NCBI RefSeq assembly: GCF_002939475.1
Contig: NZ_PKFQ01000001.1
Coordinates: 5,019,001-5,083,000, forward strand
DNA length: 64,000 nucleotides
Reading direction: 5' to 3'
Source: Streptomyces cinnamoneus
Lineage (GTDB): Bacteria; Actinomycetota; Actinomycetes; Streptomycetales; Streptomycetaceae
Shown here: piece after piece, positions 49,835 through 57,564 of the stretch
Numbering within the stretch: the first letter of the stretch is position 1
Layout of the letters: each line of letters begins with the position of its first letter
Position numbers and translations under genes: made by a program
Notes under the pieces: generated by a model
Database searches by the model: none
The model's input: only the letters and a program-made list of their open reading frames with translations
Told to the model about the DNA's origin: nothing

Positions 49835-50686
49835 ATGCCCCAGGGCATGCGGAATCCGAACCTCCGCGCGGTGCGCCGCGCGGACCGACGTGCGGCGGGG
49901 GCGGAATTGAGCAGAGCGGTGAGCGACGGCCGGCGTGCCGAGGAGCACGCGGGCCACGGGTCGGGTGCCGACGGCCGCGGCCGCACGGGCAGGGTGCTGT
50001 CCGGGCTGGTCGTGGCCGTCGGCTGTGTGCTCTTCTTCGGCGGCTTCGCCTGGGCCGCCGTGCTGTACCGGCCGTTCACCGTGCCCACCGACTCGATGGA
50101 GCCCACCATCGGGCGCGGTGAGCGGGTCCTCGCCCAGCGCATCGACGGCGACGAGGTGCGCCGGGGCGACGTGGTGGTCTTCCGGGACAAGGTCTGGGGG
50201 GACTCGCCGATGCTCAAGCGGGTCGTCGGCGTCGGCGGCGACAAGGTCGCGTGCTGCGACGCGCGGGGCCGGCTGACGATCGACGGCGAGCCCGTCGAGG
50301 AGCCGTACCTCCGGTCGCAGGGCCCGGCCTCGCCCACCCCCTTCTCCGCCACCGTGCCCGAGGGCCGGCTCTTCCTCCTCGGCGACCACCGCGCCGACTC
50401 CCTGGACTCGCGCACCCACATGGCCGACGGCGGTCAGGGCGCGGTGGAGCGCGGGGCGGTCGAGGCGCGGGTGGAGGCGATCGCCTGGCCCTCCTCGTCC
50501 TGGGGCATGCTGGAGCGGCCCGGCTCCTTCGGGGCGCTGCCGGGCGGCACGTCGCAGCCGGGGCCGCTGCCGCTGACGGTGGCGTCCGTGATCGCGGGCG
50601 CGGTGTGCATCCTGGGGGGTGCGGCGTACGGGCCGGTGGCCGGTCTGCTGGCGCGGCGCGGGAAGGCGGTGAGGCCCGATGGATGA
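49835..50686 (+). CDS. sipZ: type I signal peptidase SipZ
   Basis: About 283 residues. First helix VLSGLVVAVGCVLFFGGFAWAAVL, Ser in VPTDSMEPTIG, Lys in PMLKRVVGVGGD, GDHRADSLDSRTHM and a C-terminal helix LTVASVIAGAVCILGGAAYGPVAG. The start is uncertain: ATG 49835 or 49847, or TTG 49908, which is better placed after GGGGGCGGAA. The stop overlaps the Nudix gene start by 8 bases. Confidence 0.92.
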   Translation: MPQGMRNPNLRAVRRADRRAAGAELSRAVSDGRRAEEHAGHGSGADGRGRTGRVLSGLVVAVGCVLFFGGFAWAAVLYRPFTVPTDSMEPTIGRGERVLAQRIDGDEVRRGDVVVFRDKVWGDSPMLKRVVGVGGDKVACCDARGRLTIDGEPVEEPYLRSQGPASPTPFSATVPEGRLFLLGDHRADSLDSRTHMADGGQGAVERGAVEARVEAIAWPSSSWGMLERPGSFGALPGGTSQPGPLPLTVASVIAGAVCILGGAAYGPVAGLLARRGKAVRPDG

Positions 50687-51191
50687 GGCCGTGGATCCCC
50701 GGGGGCCGCGCTCGCCGCGCAGGGCGGCCCGGGTGATCCTGCTCGACCCGCACGACCGGATCCTGCTGCTCCAGGGCTACGAGCCCGACGACCCGGCGAC
50801 CACGTGGTGGTTCACTCCCGGCGGCGGGCTGGAGGGGGACGAGGACTGGGAGGCGGCGGCGCGCCGGGAGCTGGCCGAGGAGACCGGGATCACAGAGGTC
50901 GACCTGGGGCCGGTGCTGTGGCTGCGGAGCTGTTCCTTCCCCTTCGCCGGGCGCCGCTGGGACCAGGACGAACGCTACTTCCTGGCCCGTACCCGGCAGG
51001 AGCCGACCTGGACGGGCGGGGGGACGGAGCTGGAGCGCCGCAGCCTGATGGCCCTGCGCTGGTGGACCTGCGCGGAACTGCTGGCGACCCGTGAGACGGT
51101 GTATCCGACCAGGCTCGCCGGGCTGCTGCGCACGCTGCTCGACGAGGGCCCCCCGAGCTCGCCGGTGCTCCTGGAGACCGAGCGCGCCTGA
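50679..51191 (+). CDS. Nudix hydrolase
   Basis: 170-residue Nudix enzyme with a complete Nudix box GX5EX7REUXEEXGU: GGLEGDEDWEAAARRELAEETGI (about residues 48-70). It will hydrolyse a nucleoside diphosphate derivative; the substrate cannot be named. Overlaps the sipZ 3' end (8 bases), so it is translated with the signal peptidases, although a functional link is unknown. In mycobacteria this position holds rnhB; here Nudix is in its place. Confidence 0.92.
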   Translation: MDEAVDPRGPRSPRRAARVILLDPHDRILLLQGYEPDDPATTWWFTPGGGLEGDEDWEAAARRELAEETGITEVDLGPVLWLRSCSFPFAGRRWDQDERYFLARTRQEPTWTGGGTELERRSLMALRWWTCAELLATRETVYPTRLAGLLRTLLDEGPPSSPVLLETERA

Positions 51192-51230
51192 CGCACAATG
51201 GGGGGACGCACGGCTGAAGGGGAACATGCC

Positions 51231-51539
51231 ATGAGCGCCGAGGACCTCGAGAAGTACGAGACCGAGATGGAGCTGAAGCTCTACCGGGAGTACCGCGACG
51301 TCGTCGGTCTGTTCAAATACGTGATCGAGACCGAGCGGCGTTTCTACCTCACCAACGACTACGAGATGCAGGTGCACTCGGTCCAGGGCGAGGTGTTCTT
51401 CGAGGTGTCCATGGCGGACGCCTGGGTGTGGGACATGTACCGCCCGGCCCGCTTCGTGAAGCAGGTGCGGGTGCTCACGTTCAAGGACGTGAACATCGAG
51501 GAGCTCAACAAGAGCGACCTCGACCTGCCGGGCACCTGA
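51231..51539 (+). CDS. DUF2469 family protein
   Basis: 102-residue actinobacterial family: MSAEDLEKYETEMELKLYREYRDVVGLFKYVIETERRFYLTNDYEMQVHSVQGEVFFEVSMADAWVWDMYRPARFVKQVRVLTFKDVNIEEL. Very conserved with no catalytic signature; predicted compact alpha/beta. ATG 51231 has AAGGGGAA upstream. Position between the signal peptidase cluster and yraN matches mycobacteria, where the family also sits next to rnhB. Confidence 0.92.
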   Translation: MSAEDLEKYETEMELKLYREYRDVVGLFKYVIETERRFYLTNDYEMQVHSVQGEVFFEVSMADAWVWDMYRPARFVKQVRVLTFKDVNIEELNKSDLDLPGT

Positions 51540-51613
51540 CCCGGCGCCACCTGAGCCGGCGCCCCGTCGTCGGCGGTCCGCCCTGCGCTGTGCCCCTCTT
51601 CCGGGTGACCGGG

Positions 51614-51640
51614 TTATCCACAACCCACCGGTTGTCCACC
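51614..51640 (+). promoter_or_regulatory. pair of DnaA-box-like 9-mers
   Basis: TTATCCACA (51614-51622) is a perfect classical DnaA box; TTGTCCACC (51632-51640) matches the Streptomyces form TTGTCCACA at 8 of 9. Same orientation, starts 18 bases apart. They lie in the 155-base gap before yraN-comM-dprA. Confidence 0.55.
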
Positions 51641-51694
51641 AAGATCCAACAGCGGGGGGCGGGGGCCCCATAGTCGGCACCGGAGGTGGTGCCG

Positions 51695-52054
51695 ATGAAC
51701 GCCCGAGGGGGGCTCGGCAGGTACGGGGAGGATCTCGCCGCGCGCCGGCTGACGGAGGCCGGGATGACCGTGCTGGCCCGCAACTGGCGGTGCCGGGACG
51801 GCGAGGTCGACATCGTGGCGATGGACGGGGACGCCCTCGTCATCTGCGAGGTGAAGACCCGGCGCGAGGGGCCGTACGAACACCCGATGGGGGCGGTCAC
51901 CCCGGCCAAGGCGGACCGCCTGCGCCGGCTCGCCGGACGGTGGCTGGAGCAGCACGAGGGCGTGCCGCCGGGCGGGGTGCGGATCGATCTGGTGGGCGTG
52001 AGGGTGCCCGGCAGGGGTGCGCCTGTCGTGGAGCACGCCAAGGGGGTGGCCTGA
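51695..52054 (+). CDS. yraN: UPF0102 (YraN) nuclease-fold protein
   Basis: 119 residues of the endonuclease-like UPF0102 fold: GRYGEDLAARRLTEAGMTVLARNWRCRDGEVDIVAMDGDALVICEVKTRR, the last part carrying the D...E-x-K pattern of a restriction-endonuclease-type active site. ATG 51695 has CGGAGG 8 bases upstream. Overlaps comM (TGATG). Part of the conserved yraN-comM-dprA unit. Confidence 0.94.
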   Translation: MNARGGLGRYGEDLAARRLTEAGMTVLARNWRCRDGEVDIVAMDGDALVICEVKTRREGPYEHPMGAVTPAKADRLRRLAGRWLEQHEGVPPGGVRIDLVGVRVPGRGAPVVEHAKGVA

Positions 52055-53718
52055 TGGGTTTCGCCCGTACGTGCTCGGTGGCCCTGGTGGGGGTCGAGGG
52101 CGTGGTCGTCGAGGTGCAGGCCGACCTGGAGCCCGGGGTGGCGGCCTTCACGCTGGTGGGGCTGCCGGACAAGTCCCTGGTGGAGAGCCGGGACCGGGTG
52201 CGGGCCGCGGTGGTGAACTCCGGCTGCGAGTGGCCGCAGAAGAAGCTGACCGTGGGGCTGAGCCCGGCCTCGGTCCCCAAGAGCGGTTCCGGCTTCGACT
52301 TGGCGGTGGCGGTGGCGGTGCTCGGCGCCGCGGAGGCCGTCGCGCCCGCGGCCATCGCCGACCTGGTGATGATCGGTGAGCTGGGCCTGGACGGCGGGGT
52401 GCGTCCGGTGCGCGGTGTCCTGCCGGCCGTCCTCGCCGCCGCCGAGGCCGGCTACCGCCAGGTCGTCGTGCCGGAGCGGACCGCGGCGGAGGCCGCGCTG
52501 GTGCCCGGCGTCTCGGTGCTGGGGGTGCGCAGCCTGCGGCAGCTCGTCGCGCTGCTCACCGACGCCCCGGTGCCGGAGGAGGAGCCCCTGCGTGCGGGCC
52601 GTCCGGACCCGACGCTCGCGGGGCTGCTGGTGCCCGGCGCCGGAGTGGGCAGCGGCCTGGCCTCCGGCGGCCGGGCGGCCGGCGGGGACGGGCCGGACCT
52701 CGCGGACGTGGCGGGGCAGCACACCGCGCGGCTCGCCCTGGAGGTCGCCGCGGCCGGCCGCCACCACCTGCTGCTCTCCGGGCCGCCGGGGGCGGGCAAG
52801 ACCATGCTCGCCGAGCGGCTGCCGGCGATCCTTCCGCCGCTCAGCCGGCAGGAGTCCCTGGAGGTGACGGCGGTCCACTCGGTGGCGGGCATGCTGCCGC
52901 CCGGCGAGCCGCTGGTGGCGACGGCGCCCTACTGCGCGCCGCACCACTCCGCGACGATGCAGTCCCTGGTCGGCGGCGGCAACGGCCTGCCCAGACCCGG
53001 CGCGGTCTCGCTGGCCCACCGTGGAGTGCTTTTTCTGGACGAAGCGCCTGAATTCAGCACTAAAGCCCTGGACGCCCTGCGCCAGCCGCTGGAGTCGGGG
53101 CACGTCGTGGTGGCGCGCACGGCCGGCGTGGTGCGGCTGCCCGCACGGTTCCTGATGGTGCTCGCCGCCAATCCGTGCCCCTGCGGGCGGCACACCCTCC
53201 ACGGCACTGGTTGTGAGTGCCCCGCGTCGGTGATCCGCAGATATCAGGCCCGGCTCTCCGGTCCGCTGCTGGACCGGGTGGATCTGCGGGTGGAGGTCGA
53301 GCCTGTGCGGCGCGCCGAACTGCTGGGCGGGGGCGGGCCCGGGGAGCCGACGGCGGACGTCGCCGGACGCGTCGCGCGGGCCAGGCAACGGGCCGTCACC
53401 CGGCTGGCGGGTACGCCCTGGACCGCCAACAGCGAGGTCCCGGGCCATGAGCTGCGCACCCGCTGGCGGCCCGCGCCCGGCGCGCTCGCCGCCGCCGAGC
53501 GCGACCTGGAGCGTGGCCTGCTGACGGCCCGTGGGCTGGACCGGGTGCTGCGGGTCGCCTGGACCCTCGCCGACCTCATGGGACACGAGCGGCCCGACGC
53601 GGCCGACGTGGCGCTGGCCCTTGAGCTGCGCACCGGGATCGCCCGGGGCGCGCCGCTTCCGCCGCGGCCGGCCGCCCCGGTGCCGGCGCCGGCCGCGGTG
53701 GTGGGGTCCGAGCCGTGA
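52054..53718 (+). CDS. comM: YifB/ComM family Mg-chelatase-like AAA+ ATPase
   Basis: About 554-residue AAA+ protein. N-terminal ring domain (VEGVVVEVQADLEPGVAAFTLVGLPDKSLVESRDRVRAA), Walker A GPPGAGKTMLAERLP near residue 245, Walker B FLDEAPEF, and a C-terminal lid (LDRVDLRVEVEPV...). ComM proteins aid branch migration in recombination of imported DNA in Vibrio and others. ATG overlaps yraN and its stop overlaps dprA (GTGA). Confidence 0.94.
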   Translation: MGFARTCSVALVGVEGVVVEVQADLEPGVAAFTLVGLPDKSLVESRDRVRAAVVNSGCEWPQKKLTVGLSPASVPKSGSGFDLAVAVAVLGAAEAVAPAAIADLVMIGELGLDGGVRPVRGVLPAVLAAAEAGYRQVVVPERTAAEAALVPGVSVLGVRSLRQLVALLTDAPVPEEEPLRAGRPDPTLAGLLVPGAGVGSGLASGGRAAGGDGPDLADVAGQHTARLALEVAAAGRHHLLLSGPPGAGKTMLAERLPAILPPLSRQESLEVTAVHSVAGMLPPGEPLVATAPYCAPHHSATMQSLVGGGNGLPRPGAVSLAHRGVLFLDEAPEFSTKALDALRQPLESGHVVVARTAGVVRLPARFLMVLAANPCPCGRHTLHGTGCECPASVIRRYQARLSGPLLDRVDLRVEVEPVRRAELLGGGGPGEPTADVAGRVARARQRAVTRLAGTPWTANSEVPGHELRTRWRPAPGALAAAERDLERGLLTARGLDRVLRVAWTLADLMGHERPDAADVALALELRTGIARGAPLPPRPAAPVPAPAAVVGSEP

Positions 53719-54899
53719 CCGGGGTGGTGAGCGAGGGGGAACGGCTCGCCCGGGCCGCCCTGACCCGGCTGACCGAGCCGGGTGACGAGGCCGTGGGGCG
53801 ATGGCTGCGGCAGCTGGGGCCGGTGGACCTGATGCGCGGACTGACCGGGGCCGGGCCGCCGCCGGCGGGAGCGCGGGCGGACCGCCTCGCGGGCTGCCGG
53901 GCCCGGGCCGCCGGCCTCGACCCGGCCGGTGACCTCGCCGCGGCCGCCCGGCTCGGAGGGCGTTTCCTGTGTCCGGGTGACCACGAGTGGCCCACCCAGC
54001 TGGACGACCTTGGGGACGCCCGCCCCGTCGGGCTGTGGGTGCGGGGGAGCCCCGACGTGCGGCGGTGGGCGCTGCGCTCGGTCGCCGTGGTGGGCGCCCG
54101 TGCCTGCACCGGGTACGGCTCGCACGTCGCCGCCACCCTCGGCGCGGGGCTCGCGGAGCGCGGCTGGGTGGTGGTCTCCGGCGCCGCGTACGGGGTCGAC
54201 GGGGCGGCGCACCGCGGGGCGCTGGCCGCGGGCGGGGCGACGGTGGCCGTGCTGGCGTCGGGGATCGACGTGCCCTATCCCCGCGGACACGCGGAGTTGC
54301 TCGGCCGTGTCGGGGAACAGGGTCTGGTCCTGGCCGAGTTGCCACCGGGCGGTCATCCCACCAGGAGCCGGTTCGTCCTGCGCAACCGCGTCATCGCCGC
54401 GTTGACGCGCGGAACGGTGGTCGTGGAGGCGGAGCTGCGCAGCGGCTCGCTCGTCACGGCCCGCCGGGCGATCGAGCTGGGCCGGCACACCATGGGTGTG
54501 CCCGGGCCGGTCACGTCCGGGCTCTCCGCGGGGGTGCACGAACTGCTGCGCGAGGGGGCGAGCCTGGTGACCGGCGCCGCCGACGTCATCGAACTGGTCG
54601 GCAGCATCGGGGACCTCGCCCCGGAGCGGCGGGGACCCGTCGTGCCCAGGGATCTGCTGGATGCGGACGCGGCCCGGGTGCTGGAGGCCGTGCCCGGCCG
54701 GGGCGGCGCGGGCGTCGCGGCGGTCGCCCGCGAGGCGGGCACGGGGGCGGAGCGCGCGCTCGCCAAACTGTACGAACTCCAGGCGCTGGGCTTCGTGGAA
54801 CGACTGGGCGATCTCTGGCAGTTGGCTGACGCGTCGTCAACATCCGACACCCCCAAGCCCCCCGGACGACGCCCCGGTGCGCGGCGAGGCGGTGCTTGA
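53715..54899 (+). CDS. dprA: DNA-processing protein DprA
   Basis: 394-residue DprA: an N-terminal SAM-like segment, then the Rossmann-like DNA_processg domain with LRSVAVVGARACTGYGSHVAATLGAGLAERGWVVVSGAAYGVDGAAHRGALAAGG, VLASGIDVPYPR, SRFVLRNRVIAALTRGTVVVEAELRSGSLVTARRAIELG. C-terminal winged helix about 315-380. It binds single-stranded DNA and loads RecA. Tail RPGARRGGA is low complexity. GTG start overlaps comM. Confidence 0.95.
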   Translation: MTGVVSEGERLARAALTRLTEPGDEAVGRWLRQLGPVDLMRGLTGAGPPPAGARADRLAGCRARAAGLDPAGDLAAAARLGGRFLCPGDHEWPTQLDDLGDARPVGLWVRGSPDVRRWALRSVAVVGARACTGYGSHVAATLGAGLAERGWVVVSGAAYGVDGAAHRGALAAGGATVAVLASGIDVPYPRGHAELLGRVGEQGLVLAELPPGGHPTRSRFVLRNRVIAALTRGTVVVEAELRSGSLVTARRAIELGRHTMGVPGPVTSGLSAGVHELLREGASLVTGAADVIELVGSIGDLAPERRGPVVPRDLLDADAARVLEAVPGRGGAGVAAVAREAGTGAERALAKLYELQALGFVERLGDLWQLADASSTSDTPKPPGRRPGARRGGA

Positions 54900-55161
54900 T
54901 TCGGGGTGATCGGGTGAAAGGGTTAAGGAGGTGACCACGGTGGCCGATACGGCGGATTCCGCGGGGCCGACGGGCGTGACGGCGGCCGTCGCAGCGGAGC
55001 GCGGCCCGCGGACGACTCCGCCCCCGGCCGCCCGTCGAAGTATCCGCGCATCCGAAGGAGCCTGCTCGCTCACCGCAGCGTCTCGGTCACGCTACGCTAC
55101 GGGATTCCATCCATTCATACCAACCGATCCACGGACACAGCAGAACGGCTCAAGACGACGA
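54900..55161 (+). promoter_or_regulatory. gap before whiG: strong ribosome binding site, then promoter-like DNA
   Basis: AAGGAGGTGA at 54925-54934, a perfect match to the 16S anti-Shine-Dalgarno, stands 8 bases before GTG 54940, which is in frame with whiG for 74 codons. The first about 31 codons have a strongly GC third position, the next about 43 do not. Around 55080-55120 the DNA is AT-richer, with tacgct and tacggg, and may contain the whiG promoter. Confidence 0.45.
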
Positions 55162-55998
55162 ATGCCCCAGCACACCTCCGGGTCCGACCGCGCGGCGGTG
55201 CCGCCAGCAGCGCGTGGCGCCGTGCGCCCTCCCGCGCCCTCGACGCTCGATGAGCTGTGGCGGTCGTACAAGGCATCGGGCGACGACCGGCTGCGGGAGC
55301 AGCTGATCCTCCACTACTCACCCCTGGTGAAGTACGTGGCGGGCCGGGTCAGCGTCGGGCTGCCGTCCAACGTCGAGCAGGCCGACTTCGTCTCGTCCGG
55401 GATCTTCGGGCTCATCGACGCCATCGAGAAGTTCGACCCCGACCGCTCCATCAAATTCGAGACCTACGCCATCACCCGCATTCGCGGCGCCATGATCGAC
55501 GAGCTGCGCGCCCTCGACTGGATCCCCCGCTCCGTGCGCCAGAAGGCCCGTGCGGTCGAGCGCGCGTACGCCACCTTGGAGGCGGCGCTGCGGCGCACGC
55601 CCTCCGAGGCCGAGGTCGCCGCCGAGATGGACATCACGCTCGACGAACTGCACTCGGTCTTCAGCCAGTTGTCCCTGGCCAACGTGGTGGCGCTGGAAGA
55701 GCTGCTGCACGCCGGCGGCGAGGGCGGCGACCGGCTGAGCCTGATGGACACCCTGGAGGACACCGCCGCCGACGACCCGGTCGAGGTGGCCGAGGACCAC
55801 GAGCTGCGCAGACTGCTGGCCCGCGCCATCAACACCCTCCCCGACCGGGAGAAGACCGTCGTCACCCTCTACTACTACGAGGGCCTCACGCTCGCCGAGA
55901 TCGGCCACGTCCTCGGCGTCACCGAGAGCCGGGTCAGCCAGATCCACACCAAGTCCGTCCTCCAGCTCAGGGCGAAGCTCGCCGACGTCGGACGCTGA
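55162..55998 (+). CDS. whiG: RNA polymerase sigma factor WhiG
   Basis: 278-residue FliA-like sigma factor that starts sporulation of aerial hyphae. Region 2 (YSPLVKYVAGRVSVGLPSNVEQADFVSSGIFGLIDAIEKFDPDRSIKFETYAITRIRGAMIDELRALDWIPRSVR), region 3 (EAALRRTPSEAEVAAEMDITLDELHSV) and region 4 (INTLPDREKTVVTLYYYEGLTLAEIGHVLGVTESRVSQIHTKSVLQLR) are complete. ATG 55162 (MPQHTSGSDRAAVPPAAR) is the usual start; it has no ribosome binding site. See the gap entry for an alternative. In S. coelicolor WhiG is held inactive by RsiG and c-di-GMP. Confidence 0.96.
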   Translation: MPQHTSGSDRAAVPPAARGAVRPPAPSTLDELWRSYKASGDDRLREQLILHYSPLVKYVAGRVSVGLPSNVEQADFVSSGIFGLIDAIEKFDPDRSIKFETYAITRIRGAMIDELRALDWIPRSVRQKARAVERAYATLEAALRRTPSEAEVAAEMDITLDELHSVFSQLSLANVVALEELLHAGGEGGDRLSLMDTLEDTAADDPVEVAEDHELRRLLARAINTLPDREKTVVTLYYYEGLTLAEIGHVLGVTESRVSQIHTKSVLQLRAKLADVGR

Positions 55999-56036
55999 AT
56001 CGTCCCTCCAGCGTCGTCCCCGGCAGGGCTTGTCCG

Positions 56037-56042
56037 TAAAGT
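56037..56042 (+). promoter_or_regulatory. -10 box of a leaderless TetR gene
   Basis: TAAAGT, 6 bases before GTG 56049, with no Shine-Dalgarno sequence. Good spacing for leaderless transcription. Confidence 0.45.
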
Positions 56043-56048
56043 GGGACC

Positions 56049-56630
56049 GTGCCCAGGATTCGAGCGGCCTCAGTGGCCGAGCACCGGACGATGCAGCGCG
56101 CCGCCCTGTTGGACGCCGCCCGCTCCCTGCTGTCCGAAGGCGGTACCGAAGCGCTCACCTTTCCCGCCCTCGCCGAGCGCACCGGACTCGCCCGGTCCTC
56201 GGTCTACGAGTACTTCCGCTCCCGCGCGGCCGTGGTCGAGGAGCTGTGCGCCGTCGACTTCCCCGTCTGGGCGGCCGAGGTCGAGGCGGCCATGGAACGG
56301 GCCGGTACCCCCGAGGGCAAGATCGAGGCCTATGTGCGGCAGCAGCTGGCGCTCGTCGGCGACCGCCGCCACCGGGCCGTGGTCGCCATCTCCGCCGGCG
56401 AGCTGGACGCCGGCGCCCGCGAGAAGATCCGCGCCGCCCACGGCGGGCTGATCGCGATGGTCGTCGAGGCGCTGCTCGCCCTCGGCCACGAGCAGCCCCG
56501 TCTGACGGCCATGCTGCTCCAGGGCGTGGTCGACGCGGCCGTCCGCCGCATCGAGCTCGGCGCCGCGGAGGAGCCGGACCGCATCACGGAGGCCGCGGTG
56601 GGCATGGCGCTGAGGGGCGTGCGCGGCTGA
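56049..56630 (+). CDS. TetR-family regulator
   Basis: 193 residues. N-terminal HTH (RTMQRAALLDAARSLLSEGGTEALTFPALAERTGLARSSVYEYFRSRAAVVEELCAVDFPVWAAEV, about 13-75) and a C-terminal all-helical ligand domain (about 80-190). Ligand unknown. Leaderless GTG start at 56049. Follows whiG closely and faces the M23 protein gene tail to tail. Whether it regulates either is not shown. Confidence 0.92.
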   Translation: MPRIRAASVAEHRTMQRAALLDAARSLLSEGGTEALTFPALAERTGLARSSVYEYFRSRAAVVEELCAVDFPVWAAEVEAAMERAGTPEGKIEAYVRQQLALVGDRRHRAVVAISAGELDAGAREKIRAAHGGLIAMVVEALLALGHEQPRLTAMLLQGVVDAAVRRIELGAAEEPDRITEAAVGMALRGVRG

Positions 56631-56685
56631 TCGCCCCGGTCCGCCGACGTCCGGCCCCGGTCGCCGGGGGACCGCAGCGCGAGCC

Positions 56686-57249
56686 CTAGGGGGTGTCCGT
56701 CAGCGGCAGCAGCCTCGACGGCGGCCTCCGCAGCATCCACGCCGGCAAGAGGCTCAGCGGATCCAGATACACCTCCCCGCGCCGCAGCCCCCAGTGCAGA
56801 CAGCCGGCCGAGGCGCCCCCCGCACCGCCCCGGCAGTGGGGGAGGACCCCCGCCTGGAGCACCCCCACGACATCCCCCGCCGCGACCCGGTCGCCCTCGC
56901 GCACCGTCGCCCGCACCGGCTCGTACGTCGTGCGCAGCCCGGGACCCAGCTCCACCGACACCACCCCCAGCCCCGCGACCGTGCCCGCGAAGGACACCCG
57001 CCCGGGGGCGGCGGCCCGCACCGGAGTGCCGGGCCGGGCCGCCAGGTCCACGCCGCGGTGCCCGGCCGCCCAGCGCACCGGCGGCGGGTCCCACGCCCCG
57101 ACGACCAGGGGCCGGGGGCCGCGCGCCCCGGCGACCGGCCACGACCGGTCGGCACCGGCCGCCGCCGGCGGGCAGGCGAGCCAGGAGAAGAGGGCGGACA
57201 GCGTGCAGAGCACGAGGGTGCGCAGGGTGACAGTCGGTGGTCGTCGCAT
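56686..57249 (-). CDS. secreted M23 (LytM) protein with missing catalytic histidines
   Basis: 187 residues. N-terminal signal peptide (RTLVLCTLSALFSWLACPPAAAGA) then a LytM domain. The zinc-binding H64-x3-D68 (AAGHRGVDLA) and His152 (CLHWGL) are present, but the catalytic HxH first His is Cys150 and the usual YxHL His has become Pro (RTTYEPVR, about 107-114). This suggests zinc binding without hydrolysis, like EnvC or NlpD-type activators. C-terminal hydrophobic segment LSLLPAWML. Divergent from rpsB; convergent with the TetR gene. Confidence 0.88.
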   Translation of the reverse strand: MRRPPTVTLRTLVLCTLSALFSWLACPPAAAGADRSWPVAGARGPRPLVVGAWDPPPVRWAAGHRGVDLAARPGTPVRAAAPGRVSFAGTVAGLGVVSVELGPGLRTTYEPVRATVREGDRVAAGDVVGVLQAGVLPHCRGGAGGASAGCLHWGLRRGEVYLDPLSLLPAWMLRRPPSRLLPLTDTP

Positions 57250-57564
57250 GACGCAACCGTCCCGTGGTGTCGCCGTACCGCGGGGATCTTGCTCGGGATC
57301 TGTGGACTACTCGCCGGTTGTGCACAACGCCGTCACCCGTGGGTTCTCCGGTCCCGTACACTTCTCATGGCGATCCGGGTCACCGGGTCGACTTCGCACG
57401 CCCCGCCACCGGCGCGTCAGACCCTCTCGGGCAGCACGGTGGCCGTGTCTCTCGGTCCGTGGAACGGCTCCTCGCAAGGGCTCCGTCCGCGGCGGGCGCA
57501 TCGGGGCGTCAGGAGCGGCGGCCGCCCGGCCGTCGTGGAACCGAGTTTTTCAAGGAGCGCGGCC
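57250..57564 (+). promoter_or_regulatory. rpsB promoter region
   Basis: Divergent 315-base gap. TACACT (57357-57362) is the best -10 box but no clear -35 fits. The leader from there to rpsB would be about 195 bases. Near 57301-57326 lie tgtggacta and the palindrome TTGTGCACAA. No ORF. Confidence 0.4.

Noticed and set aside
57301..57326. tgtggacta and TTGTGCACAA as DnaA boxes before rpsB
   Set aside because: Each differs from the DnaA-box consensus at an important position; much weaker than the pair at 51614-51640.
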